From: Pseudevernia furfuracea
Lineage: Eukaryota; Ascomycota; Lecanoromycetes; Lecanorales; Parmeliaceae
DNA: 64,000 nt
Reading direction: 5' to 3'
Assembly (NCBI GenBank): GCA_022315425.1
Contig: JAIUPT010000050.1
Span: 248,001 to 312,000 of the forward strand
Shown here: piece after piece, positions 42,573 through 53,500 of the stretch
How the letters are laid out: every line of letters starts with the position of its first letter
Position numbering within the stretch: the first letter of the stretch is position 1
Made by a program: the position numbers and the translations under genes
The notes under the pieces: model-generated
Database searches by the model: none
The model's input: the letters and a program-made list of their open reading frames with translations, nothing else
What the model was told of the DNA's origin: nothing

Positions 42573-43706
42573 GATTACGCTATCATAACTGGTGCTGAGG
42601 ATACTCGAAGTCAGTTCAGTAGTTATTCGAACGAGGACGATGATCGAGGCCCCTCTTCGATGCCGTCTACTCAGTCTAGATATAATCGACGAGGACTCAA
42701 TATGTTGAAAGCCGAAGCATTCTCGATCTATGAATTTTATAAGAAGATTTCAGACGGTTATCGTGCTGAAGAGTATACGCGAGAGGTGGCAAAGATTATT
42801 CGAAAGGTCAACAAAGCATATAGTTAGAAGTTTAACGAGAAGACTACTTTATCTTAGTTCTTCATCGTGACTAAAAAAAACGACGAAGGCTTGCAGTATA
42901 AGAAGAATAAAAGTAAACGACGTGCATTAATAGAACGTGAGACTACTAATATATAAGATTAGACTCTTCGTCGTTAGACAAGGGCGAAGCAAATTGAGAA
43001 GAAAAGAAGAGACAAATTTGTATAGCAGAGTCAAATGAAAAAGAACAGTTAAGGCGCCTTCGCTTTTTTATAGGCAATTTGGCCTGAGAAAGATAGAGAG
43101 CCTTCTTCTTTGACTTCTTCTTTGATTTAACAGCTCAAACTCAGAGATCTTGTGAGGGACGGTGTGATCGATTTTGATAACATTTTCTCCGCATATGATA
43201 GCGATAGCGATGTTCAAATTCTGGGAACGTAGTCTGCTTAGAATCTCAGTAGAGTACCTTCGAAAGACCGTATCAACACCTTAAGTTCATTGATATCAGA
43301 GCCGTTCTTGAATGACTTCGCGAATATCGACGATTTTGACGATTCTTCTCCCCTTTCCCCCGCAATCACTACTTCGTCTCTTATATCATGATCTGATCGA
43401 CGTAGTTAACAGCAACGACTTCTGATATCAGAGAATCCTGATCTCACTTCTTCAATGACGATTAGGGTCAAGCGGGAGGTAGCCTCGAAGATCGACAGAT
43501 AGACTAGGTGAGAGTCTTAATAATAACGCGACACGAAGATCAAGACGGAGCGTGTTATTAAGAGAAAGAAGGCGGCAGCGAGAAAGAAGACGAAGACTAT
43601 AAAGTCTAGAAAGAAGGATGTGAGTCAATTGATTGATCATTTGTTAAGTTCTTCGCTATAGAATAGTCAATGTAGAGTAGTTGTTCTTGAAGTCTCTCTC
43701 AATTAT

Positions 43707-43798
43707 TGCGCACGGTGGACTCGAACCCCCGTCATTCTTTGGTGAGGGCTACATCAAATAATGACAGAGTCTAAAGCTTAGGTGGAAGATAGTGCGCG
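43707..43798 (-). other. tRNA-like sequence, probably a decayed tRNA or pol III remnant
   Basis: On the minus strand, GCGCAC and GTGCGC can pair as an acceptor stem 80 nt apart. GGGGGTTCGAGTCCACC resembles a T-arm with a B-box (GGTTCGAGTCC). GTCATT and AATGAC could form a further stem. A convincing D-arm/A-box and a clear anticodon are lacking. Not called as a functional tRNA. Confidence 0.22.
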
Positions 43799-43849
43799 AG
43801 AAGCTTAATTTAGCTGCAAATTATTGACGGGGGACTGTGGGAGGGGGAC

Positions 43850-44247
43850 TGTCCGCAGATAAGTTGCTCTAAAGATGTTTTCATATTGCCTTGATATTTA
43901 TTATTTCTTTCACATCTTTTTAACTAAACTCGTCGAGACCTTATAAGATAATGAGACGAGCATTGACGTCGTTCTTCTTGAATTCTCTTAGCTGAACCGC
44001 GTTAAGTGAAAGATTAAAATCGACATAGACATAGACTTCTCGTGTGACGATAAGAACATATTCGATATCTTTGACCTCTAGTATAGTCTTTGCTTGACTA
44101 AATCACTGACGGGCATTTGTCTTAATGAGAATAAGAAGCTTATGCTTGAAGTAGAACTCGATTATTGAACTCATAATAACGGCTGAGTATCAGAATTTGG
44201 GTGTTGATTTAATGAGAAGACTCGATGTTGTAGGGTATTTAAATATG
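43850..44247 (-). pseudogene. gag fragment of a minus-strand copia element (copia-2)
   Basis: Minus-strand translation reads EFYFKHKLLILIKTNARQ, stop (Trp), FSQAKTILEVKDIEYVLI, then LREFKKNDVNARLIIL, as in copia-type Gag with RIP stops. It belongs with the LTR at 45796-45926; the leader between them is interrupted by 44269-45546. The left side is truncated near G-rich sequence at 43840. Confidence 0.55.
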
Positions 44248-44268
44248 CGTTTCCCTGATGATCTATTT

Positions 44269-44397
44269 TGAAAATGTGGCAAACAGCCCTACTAGCTAGT
44301 GGCTTGGCACGGCACTCACATACATGTATTCTATCTTCCTACATAGACACTCCTTAGTCCACTCAATATCAGTCGTCTAGACCCTCTTTATTCAACA
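44269..44397 (+). repeat. 5' LTR of copia-2 plus-strand element, slightly truncated
   Basis: Matches 45414-45546 from GAAAATGTGG onward. The preceding bases CCCTGATGATCTATTT look like duplicated target rather than LTR. Confidence 0.8.
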
Positions 44398-45413
44398 GGT
44401 TATGAGCCCGATAGCCTTACCAGCTTCCAGGGAGTGACTTCGTGCCGTACAGATCGAACACGTTATCCGTCAGCCGAGGGAGGAGTGCTACTAACTGACA
44501 CATATCTGACCTGCTAGGCATTATCGACTATCCGATCGTCGACCGAAGGAGGAGTGCTATTAATCGACGCGAATTGAGAAGATCAAAAGGGAGTAAATCA
44601 GATTCTTTCTTGTCAACTAAGGTTGACGAAGTCTGTATGTGATAATGACATCTTTGGGAGCAAACATCAGACACAGATACTTTCTCGCTTATCACGAAAG
44701 CTCGCTGTTAGACAGGGGGCAGCACGAATCATCATCATTATCTTCAAATAGTGAGCCTGCTATAATGGTAACCTGAACACCGAATAGTGAGCCTGCTACA
44801 AAGGCAGTCAATGTACGATCTCTTCACTGAGTATTTCGGCAACACACATAGTGAGCCTGCTACCAAATGGCACATTCGATTCATACATTACTCTCTACGG
44901 GAATGGCAAGAGCTTGGGATGCACAGGGCAATTCTACAGTGCATGACTCCAAGCCAGGCTGCCATGGTGTTGGGGAGGATAACACACATGCATGCGATTT
45001 GGATTTCTTCGATTCTTTTCTCGGTGGTGTACGACTCTGGAATACCCTGGGTACTCAGTCAGGGGGAGTGGTATCTGAGCAGGGGGAGTCATTGGACTGA
45101 GCACTCTGGAGTAGGGGGAGTCGCCGTGCAGAATACTCGCCTACCCATTTCGAAATGGCTCGAATCCTTCAGAAACGACATCAGGCTTATCGATAAGCTT
45201 CATACCTCACTATTCTACATCCATGCTTCTTCGACTGGTCAGATACCAACATCCTTCGTCACTCAGGAGTCTCTTTCTCGACAACTACCTTACTAATTCT
45301 GATTATTGACGGCTCCGGAAGATCGTCTACACTGTCACTACCTTCGATACATGTCTGCTTGCGATTCGGGTATCACTGTCGTTGTCAGTGGCTAGGTGCT
45401 GTTCGAGGGGGAG

Positions 45414-45546
45414 TGTTAGAAAATGTGGCAAACAGCCCTACTAGCTAGTGGCTTGGCACGGCACTCACATACATGTATTCTACCTTCCTACATAGACACT
45501 CCTTAGTCCACTCAATATCAGTCGTCTAGACCCTCTTTATTCAACA
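45414..45546 (+). repeat. 3' LTR of copia-2 plus-strand element (133 bp)
   Basis: TGTTAGAAAATGTGG...TTATTCAACA, directly after the polypurine tract. Followed by CGTTTCCCTGAT, also found at 44248-44259. Confidence 0.87.
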
Positions 45547-45795
45547 CGTTTCCCTGATCTATGTAGACGTCCGTCGACGACATAGTTACGTACTCAAGCT
45601 CGTCAGCTATGATCTTTTCAACTCACGTCGATTAGTAACACTTCCTCTTCGATCGACGGTCGAATAGTCGATAATGCCTCGCAGACCAGATATGTGTTAA
45701 TTAGTAACACTCCTCCCTCGACTGACGGATAACGTGTTCGATCTGTACGACACGGAGTCACTCCCTAGAAGCTAATGCAACCGGGCCTCATAACC
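45547..45795 (-). other. Leader of the minus-strand copia-2 element
   Basis: About 45620-45795 is the inverted match of 44398-44600 (5' internal part of the plus copy). On the minus strand the primer site reads GGTTATGAGGCCCGG, one base longer than in the plus copy. Confidence 0.7.
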
Positions 45796-45926
45796 TGTTG
45801 AATAAAGAGGGTCTAGACGACTGATATTGAGTGGACTAAGTTGTCTATGTAGGGAGGTAGAATACATCAAGTGGGCGGAGTGCCAAGCCACTAGTACCGT
45901 AGGGCTGTTTGCCACATTTTCTAACA
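45796..45926 (-). repeat. 5' LTR of minus-strand copia-2 element (131 bp)
   Basis: TGTTGAATAAAGAGGG...CATTTTCTAACA on the plus strand. It forms the right-hand limit of the repeat block. Confidence 0.87.
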
Positions 45927-47060
45927 CTTACCTAGCAAATCGTGCGAATGTACCTACACCACCTTTCCGTACATTGACCTCTCCCCCTATCCAGATGCTA
46001 TCTCTAGGCTAAGAAGCCCGTGGGGACCCATTGAAACCTCCATCCAAAACCCTCGGTAGAACCCCTTCCCTTACCTTCCCTCCACGTACTCTAGCTATAA
46101 AAGAACTAACCTAGCTCGAACACAACCAACTACCTCATCTCCGTCCTTGATCTACAAACAACAGCAGTGCCTCAGCCAATCCCCCTTTCCACAACATTTC
46201 AAACCTCGACCTGCATACACTCCCCTCTTTCCCCGCCAAAAAGGAGGTAGAAAGAACAAGGTCTCACCACCCCCTCCCTCCCTTCCTTTTCCCCCCTTCC
46301 CCCCCCACCCCAAAAAGGGATATAAACAAAAGAAGGCCTCAACCTCGCACTCCCAACCCGTCCAATTCCCCTCACTCCCAACCCGTCCAATTCCCACACT
46401 CAATTCTCCTCATTCAAACACTACATTCTCACACACACACATTCACACACACACACACACAAACCATTCAATTCCAACAAAAGCCTCCCTCCCCACCACC
46501 ACGAAGCAAAAGCAGCAGCCAAATAAAAATAGAACCGTCTCCCGGTCACCTCCCGCCACGCCAAAACTAAGGTAGGTAGGTAGGTAGGTAAGGTATAGAC
46601 CTCACCCGAGCCGAGCGTGCGGGGAGTACTGATTTTCCGACGCCAAAAAGATGGCGGGCGGGTGTACGAATGTGATTCCACGACCCTACCTATCTTTGAC
46701 CAAGTGCTTTCGTGTTCGAAAGAGGGAGAGAAAGGATAGGGAGGTTTGGATGAAGTCGACGCTTTGCGGAGTTCAAGGCTGGTGATGGGAGGAGGATCCT
46801 TGTCCGCACTCCCCCTTGGATTGCCATCTCGAATCCCGACTTTGGAAGAAAACGATCGTGTGCAAGTTTTGCATTTGATAGGCTATCTGCCTAAACAATA
46901 TCTCAAATTTTGGGAAAAAGGAAAAAGTATTGGTGCCCGTTTAGCTCATGAGCCACATGCCAGTATTACCTGCAAGCATTTCACCTTTTTCCTATCAACA
47001 TTCACGTCCCCTATCTTCTCTTCTGACCCGTCTCCATTCTCCAACAGGCTTCCGCCAAAC
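45927..47060. other. Intergenic region between repeat block and kinase gene
   Basis: Base composition shifts here to gene-island type. Contains a TATAAAAG box (46096-46103), C-rich and pyrimidine-rich low complexity (46230-46330), and a 25-bp duplication (CACTCCCAACCCGTCCAATT, about 46349 and 46375). A CA-repeat lies at about 46432-46462 and GGTA repeats at about 46571-46590. Plus-strand frames at 46147 and 46746 are low-complexity or antisense to the kinase and are not called. It includes the kinase 3' untranslated region. Confidence 0.6.
46571..46590. repeat. GGTA microsatellite
   Basis: About five copies of the 4-bp unit GGTA/AGGT in a row, upstream of nothing recognisable. Confidence 0.8.
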
Positions 47061-49345
47061 CTACTGCACAATCTGCTCCCTAAGTTTGCTCGGGTCTTGC
47101 CCCTTCCCTCTCCGTCCCAGCAGTGTTGCGTTGTCAAGACTGAGCTCGAAGGCGCCCCTGTTCTTCCTGACCTGCTGCTTCGCTGCCGCCGCAACAGCAG
47201 GGCTGTGCTGTCCGTAGCCAGCTTGCTTTGGCGCAGCTGCCTGTCGTGCTTGTGCAGCAGCACTGGGATTGCCAAGATTTGTGCTTCTCATTTTCTGTTC
47301 TACACTGCTGACGTCCGCCGCACCTCCTTGTGGTTTAGGCAGTTTGGATGGCGGGTTTTGAGCAGGTGCCAAATCATCTTCAAGATCGTCGTAGTCGTCG
47401 TCATCATCTTCATTGAGCGGGTTGAGGCCGTTCATTCCAGCGGCACCACGGTAGCCTTGAGGGAAATTCTTGCGACGCTTGCCTTCTTCTTCTTGACGGT
47501 GAACGGCGTAGCTGACATCGAAGACCTCACGCAGATTAACGGCGCCAGGGGAGCGGAAGTCCACGCGGCGTTGGTGACCACCTGGTGTTTCGAGGTATTG
47601 GCTTGCGAGGGCATCCGGCGGTGATGTGCCACCTTGCTTTTGGTTCCCAAAGCCGTACTCCTTTTGACGGGTGTAGAGAGGGGTGGCGAGGGGTGGAGCA
47701 TCGGCTGCGGCGTAGGTTTCTTCTCTGGTGTCCCGGATCCATGGATGATTGAGGAATTGCTGGATAGTGTACCGTCGTTCAGGATCAACTGTGAGGAGAT
47801 GCGAGACAAGATCTTGCGCTGGCTTCGATATATCATCCCACCACGGCGATAGGAAAGTATATTGGCCTCGTGCCACTTTCTCGGTAAGGACCTGAATGCT
47901 CTCGTCGTAGAAAGGCGGGAAACCGCAGAGCAGCGTATATAGAACGCATCCCAATGCCCACATGTCAACGCTCTTCGAATAGCGTTCATCCTTCACGATT
48001 TCCGGTGCTGTGTATCCGACTGTACCACATGGCGTCATGGTCTGGCTGTCCCAGATGACCTTGGACAGCCCGAAATCCGCGATCTTGATCGTCCCGATAC
48101 CTCCAGCTCCAACCCCTTTAATAAACTCTCCCTCATCTTCCTTGTCTTCGTCTTCAGCTGATCGAGGTTTGGGGTTCCTCGTAGGAATGAAAGCAGTGGG
48201 GTAGAAGAGCAGATTTTCAGGCTTAATGTCTCTAATGAGAAATCAGCCACTGCATCACAGATAGCGTGATGTCCGCCTACCGATGTACAACTCCAGCAGT
48301 CTCATGTAAATATTCCAAAGCCTCCGCGACCTGCACAATGACGTGACGACTAAGGTCTTCGCTGAAGTATGTCAATCTGACAATCTGATGGAATAACTCG
48401 CCTCCAGGGCAGAGCTCGAGGACTATATAGTAATACTGCCGAGATTCTGAGAAGTCGATAAGGCTGACAATGTTGGGATGGTCTAATTGCCGCATGATTT
48501 GGACTTCTTTAAGGATATTTGCTCTCTGCATGGAGAAAAGGAAAATCAGTAGGAGTTCAGTGGAGAGGTGAGCATCAAAAAAGCAACGGTGCTTGGCCGC
48601 AGCTGTACATGGAATGCTATGCGCACCTCGACAACCTTGGGTTGTTTTTTGAAGTCCGGATGTAGATGGTTGTCGCCCTATTGCACCACCTGATGTTGGC
48701 AAGGCGTCGCAGGAGAGAAATTTATTGAAGGAGGGTGGATATGCATGGATTGCAGTGAAATAGATAGGAAAGGAGAGACACCAGTGCCGATTCCAAGCTT
48801 ACCTGTGTGGAGTTCATCTCGAACTTGCGGACGACTTTGATGGCAACCTCGGGTCCATGGCCATTGGCTTCCCTTGCGCGGTATACATTGCTGAAAGCAC
48901 CGTCGCCCATTTTCTCTAGCAGGGTCCACCGCTCCAAGCCGGGATATTTTGGCAGCTTCCCTTGGCTTTCTCTCTCTTCAGCAACGATTCTCTCGAGGAC
49001 TGATGGGTCTGTCTCTTTGCCTGATCGTGATACGGAACCAGGATCGCCCACTCTCTGCTTGTCTCCCGCTGCTTTGGCGGCAGCACCACCTGCTTGGGCG
49101 GCAACATTGCGATTGTCGAGGTTTGCTGCTGAGAAGTCTCCGCCTGGAACGATTCCATGTTGTAATGGTTTATGGTCTAGGACGTTTGGGTCGCTCATGG
49201 CATATTGGGCGTTTGCTGGTGGTGGTGGGGTATAGCGTTGCTGCTGGGCATGAACGGGGGAGACGTTGGTGGTTGGGTCACCGTGAGCTTGTCTGGCTTG
49301 CTTGCCATGTCTGATGAAGTTCTTAAGGTTCTGTATGGTTGACAT
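47061..49345 (-). CDS. srk1: RCK2/Srk1-like serine/threonine protein kinase (CaMK group, 652 aa)
   Basis: Three exons: 49345-48803, 48525-48281, 48231-47061 (introns 277 and 49 bp, GTAAGC..CAG and GTAGGC..TAG). The joined frame is 1959 nt. Kinase domain: MGDGAFSNVYRA (about 146-157), Lys170 in VAIK, HRD at 262-264, DFG at 315-317, and TPCGTVGYTAPE activation segment. Residues about 277-307 are a charged insert between the HRD and DFG blocks. Then come SVDMWALGCVLYTLLCGFPPF and DPERRYTIQQFLNHPWI. The C-terminal tail has an Asp-rich patch and Ala/Gln-rich sequence. In yeasts and filamentous fungi this family acts downstream of the Hog1/Sty1 stress MAP kinase; the role here is inferred. The first intron is long, so its acceptor is less certain. 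Confidence 0.85.
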
Positions 49346-50501
49346 GGTGGATGATATTTATTGGGGTTGAGGAGGGTCTGTCTCACTTTCACCACCACGG
49401 GCCTTGGAGCAGTAGCGCAAGGTTTAGAGGTGGGATGGCGAAGGAGTGGTTATGAAGGCAGAAGGTGACAGGTTGACGGGTGTAGAGGAAGGAGGGAGAG
49501 CAGCTAGTGTGATGGTGTAGAGGTGTATGTAATATTGTAGTATAGGCTGACGCAGGCCGATCGCGATGATACACGGAGAGCTGGAGATTATGACGACGAA
49601 TCTGTTCAAGATTTGGAGCAAAAAGATTCGGTAGCATTTGCCGCTTATGTCATCTCGCTCATATGCCAAGCACCGGGTACCTTACCTAAGCAATGCTAAG
49701 GTATATGTTTTCCTAGGTTAGGTTCCTAGCGAATTGAACAGGTAAATTTAATGCCCGAGTGACGAGTGAAATAATAATAACTCTCTAGATAATAATGAAA
49801 TGTTGATAAATATAATAATGGGAACGACAGGTTCAGCTTGTTTTTTAGCTGGCCATGGCCAAATCAAATTCATTAAGTACATTAATAAACAATGAATAAT
49901 CACGAATCACGATCCTTCGTCATTGATATTGGTTTGTCACTCGTGTGTGAGGCCAACCAGGGTCCTGTCCTGAATGGATATGCCCTTGTGCTCCTGCACG
50001 ATGACGGCATACAGCCCAGATTCGTCAACCAATCAATCGCTTACTTATTTTCTTGAGCCAATCACCAGAATCATGATGAATCCTTGCAGCACTCGTATGT
50101 ACATCTTTCTACCGCCCAGCCAGCTACGCAGCCTCTACGTGACATCGTCCACGACACTCCAACAATGTAGGCCCACAACATGCTCCTGACCGGCGCAGAA
50201 AAAGAGAGCCACCGTTGCAAGCTGTGCGACGCAAGATTGGTCTTTCTTCAGCGCTGCTGAGATTGTCTAATATAACCAGTATACTAGAAAGTAAATGAAG
50301 AGAGATGTCCATAAAGCATTCATATATCCTCACCCTCAGCATATCCTTGCATGTCTGCCAGCCGTAGCATAGGAGAATCGTCACGGCCGTCTCATCATCA
50401 TATATCCAAAGCTCCCGGTACCATGCGGTAAATTTCCAACAAGATGCTCGCTCGCTCAATATTCCTCCTCCCTCTTCCCTTGAGCCCAAAATCAGCTTGC
50501 C
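49346..50501. other. Intergenic region: kinase promoter and 3' end of the next gene
   Basis: About 1.15 kb upstream of the kinase ATG. It is AT-richer in the middle (49740-49930, TAATAATAAT-type tracts). CTTACCTAAGC/GCTAAGG-type short inverted sequence lies near 49680-49705. No frame with conserved sequence seen. Confidence 0.5.
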
Positions 50502-53500
50502 TCAATATCCGCCCATCTCCCTCTTGAAGTGCTCAGTCCGAAGGGCGTCGTCGTCAGTACCCACATGCCTGATGCTATCTGTCAACCACCTCCTTCGCTC
50601 CTCCCTCTTTCCTTCTTCCCTAGCTTCCCGCCTCCGCTCGATCTTCTCCGCAAATGCTTTGAACCCGACAAACTGTACCGGATAGCCCAGGCGCGGCATC
50701 CGCTCAGCTTTTTGCTCTTCGCCATGATGAATATTCGGGTGGACAAATTCGTAGTCGTCTTGATCTAGTGGGGATGACATTGACAGCGGCCGCGGTGGAC
50801 GTGCAGGATGATGTAACGAGCTCGTCAGTCGGCGAGTCAACGACATGGTTCGTCGGGGTATGACATCTGATTTCCAATGTTCTGCACCATTGACTTTCCG
50901 ATTGATGGGCTCATTTTCATCCGGATGCAGTGGGGCACTGATGGACATTGGTTGCTCTCGCCGCTCACGACGAGTCAAGCGTAGTGACCCCGTCAGTTGA
51001 CGAGTCAACGACACGGTTCGTCGAGGTGTGGCATCTGAATTCCATTCTTCTGCGCTATTGGTTTTCGGCCTGACGGACTCATCTTCGTCGCGATGCAGTG
51101 GGGCACTGATTGACATTGGTCGTTCTCGCCGCTCACGATGAGGTAAGTGTAGGGACATCGTCAATCGGCGTGTCAGTGACGTTGTCCGCCGAGGCAAGAC
51201 GTCTTCCTTCCGACCGTCGTCATCCTGATATATTGCAGGGACGAAAGCGTTGTTATCCTGGTCCAGTGGATACGAGATTGACAACGGCCGCTGTCGACGT
51301 GGGGGACGAGGTAACCGAAACGATCCAGTCAGTCGGCGCGTTAATGACATTGTTCTCCCCGGTGTAGTACCACTATTCTGCTCCTTGTCGCCTTGAAATG
51401 TCGGCTGAATGAGTACACCATCCCTCTTGCTCTCCTCATGGCCACGCCCGTTATTTGCGTTGACGAACTCGTAAAGGTCTTGATTTAGCTCAGAAGATAA
51501 AGAAAACCGCCGTACTCGTTTCGGGGAATGGGGCAAACGCAGTGACCCTCTTAGACGACGCGTTAAAGATGCTGTTCGCCGAGGTGTAGTTTCTTTGGTA
51601 CTCTGGGACGGTCTTCGGCTCCCAGTCAGGAATCCAGTGTTCCCAAATTCCTCATCGCTATCACTGTCATCAACATCATCCCAGAAGCCACGAGGACGCC
51701 AGAAGGGGTGGAGTTTGGTCCCTGGTTCTGGATCATCGGCTATCGTTCGACGCCGGCGAGGACTGCTAGCAGTACCACGAAGTGAAAATGTCCGAGCGAA
51801 AGGGGAGACAAAACCCTCAGAAAAGCGACGAGCAGAAACGGCACGCTTGATTGATGTAATTGGAGCGCTGAAGCGATTTGTTCTGGCTGGAGTGCTTGGC
51901 ATAGGCGGCGTCGCTTCAGATGACGGGCGACCATTTGCGGGCGTGGGTGCAATGACTCTGAGATCCGGAGGTTCCGGAGCATCGCGTGGATTCTGCAGTG
52001 GTGAGTTCAAAATCTCTCTGGGTGGCGATTGATGGTGAAGGATAGGGGTGATCGATCCCGGAAGCGCGATGTTGGCGTTCCCAGCAATGATTGCTGACTG
52101 TTCTCTAGGGCTAGAGTTGCTTCCTCCTGCCATCTGCTGGATGACGAGTATGGACTTGTTGGTGTGAGGGTAGATACTTATGGCGGTCGCCTCATTGACC
52201 TCAAGTGTACCAGGGGTAGACGAGTGAGCCGAGCGAAGAGAAAAGGGTGTCACGAGGGTTGAGCGTGGGCGGAACGCAGACCACTCGCCCATACTTCGAT
52301 CTACGCTAAGATTATGCTCGTCTGGAGGATCGCTAAGGTAGAGTGTTGCGTGAGGTTGGTCTGCCGGCGTGGGCGGATCGTAATGGGTACCCATCTTTGC
52401 AGAAGTCACAGACGTTGTCCTCGAGACTTCACTGCTGGTCGGCACCGAAGGCGACGACAGATGCGCGAGCGCGGGTGGCTCAACTCCCTTTTCAGGCTTG
52501 CTTTCAGATTTCGGCGGTTTTGAAGGGTGTATCACAACAGACATCGTTCGACGATCACGGCGTGGTGGAACGTCAAAGTAGCCGACGGATTCATCCGGGG
52601 CGGTTGTTGGTCTTGACGATTGCTGACGCGAGCTGAGTGAAAATGTTCTCGAAAGATGTTTGCTACCAGAGGCAGAAGATTGAAGAGGGGATATGCGGTC
52701 AGGAAACGCGATTGCTGGGACGGAATCCTGTCTTGCTTTGGAAGGGTTAGAGCCCACACTTTCAGGAGTATCTGCAGATGCGTAGCTTTTTCGTAATTCC
52801 TGATCTGGACTCCCGCTCCTGCGTAGACGTCGTCGAAGCGAGGACCGTTCGTTGGAATTCAAAGAATTGCGATTAGAAGGTGGTGGTGGAGTGTTCATAT
52901 CTTCCATCTTGAGAGTGTGCCGCAATGTTTGCCGCCGTCGAGGTGGAGATTGGATCACCATAGCTTCAACCACGGTAGAAGCTGTGGACGTCTGGGACAG
53001 CCGCTTGCTATTTATTTCGCGTAACTCAGCGTCAATGTCAAAATAGTCTTCCTTCAGAGGCCAGTGTGTCTGCTCTGTAGACTTCTCGGTTGAAGCCTTT
53101 GGTACACTATGCCGGGTCTTCTCGACTCTCTGTCGTAGACTGAGGGTCTTCTTGAGAGATGATTCAGCTTCTTGTCCTAATGTCGGAGAGTCTAGGGTGG
53201 GTGGTTCTGGCATCCTTGAGCGTCTGTGAGGTCGTCTATCGTATGGCACAGACGTCGCTGAGCTATGATCTTCTTGACTACCACCCTCCTGTCTATCTTC
53301 GTCACTGACGTCCCAAGTTCCATCAAAGGCGCCAAAATTCCGATGTTTAATTATGTGCTTTGGAGTCATCTGTCTTGGTGTAGGTCCCTCGTCCGCTGAT
53401 TCCAATCCCAAGCCAAGTCCCACATCTTTCTGCTTTGAAAGCCCCGTTGCTCTCAGCCATTTCTCCCGTGCAGGATGATTGGATGGAGAATCCAAGGGTT

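Larger units (their letters stand above)
40200..43680 (+). pseudogene. Mutator-like (MULE) transposase, RIP-degraded
   Basis: Readable blocks in order: NYNECSYKIKIRYYKRDFE (zinc-binding front end) and FFINSKQIRLTRQF. Then come VVITNATFNINENNLSLLVLV, YRGLAILLDNFAAGLIAAIIKKRINLF and, after an insertion, VETIKKKLTRERY. Next are NYLISFYQR and NFTQRDESS, and finally a Ser-rich C-terminal part with LKAEAFSIYEFYKKISDGYR. These match the fungal MULE family, where ATF is the first catalytic Asp (here DATF reads NATF) and the STQRxES block follows. It is split by insertions at 41352-41617 and 42361-42572. Terminal inverted repeats were not identified; frames shift in places. Confidence 0.75.
44269..45546 (+). 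mobile_element. Short non-autonomous copia-type LTR element (copia-2, about 1.3 kb)
   Basis: LTRs at 44269-44397 and 45414-45546 (GAAAATGTGGCAAACAGCC to CTCTTTATTCAACA). The 5' LTR lacks the first TGTTA bases. The primer site GGTTATGAGCCCGA (44398-44411) is complementary to the anticodon arm of initiator tRNA-Met. Polypurine GAGGGGGAG precedes the 3' LTR. The internal part has no copia genes. A 169-codon frame (44787-45296) is not recognised and is probably chance. Three copies of GTGAGCCTGCTA occur near 44751, 44787 and 44851. Confidence 0.8.

Noticed and set aside
44787..45296. 169-codon frame inside the copia-2 element
   Set aside because: No similarity to Gag or Pol, spans the repeated GTGAGCCTGCTA motifs, and the matching part of the element at 35918 does not keep the frame.
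46147..46575. 142-codon Pro/Thr-rich plus-strand frame after a TATAAAAG box
   Set aside because: Begins with a non-ATG codon, is pure low complexity with CA and C runs, and lacks any conserved segment.
46746..47624. 292-codon plus-strand frame
   Set aside because: Antisense to the third exon of the kinase, whose frame has clear family motifs; the plus-strand translation has no recognisable features.
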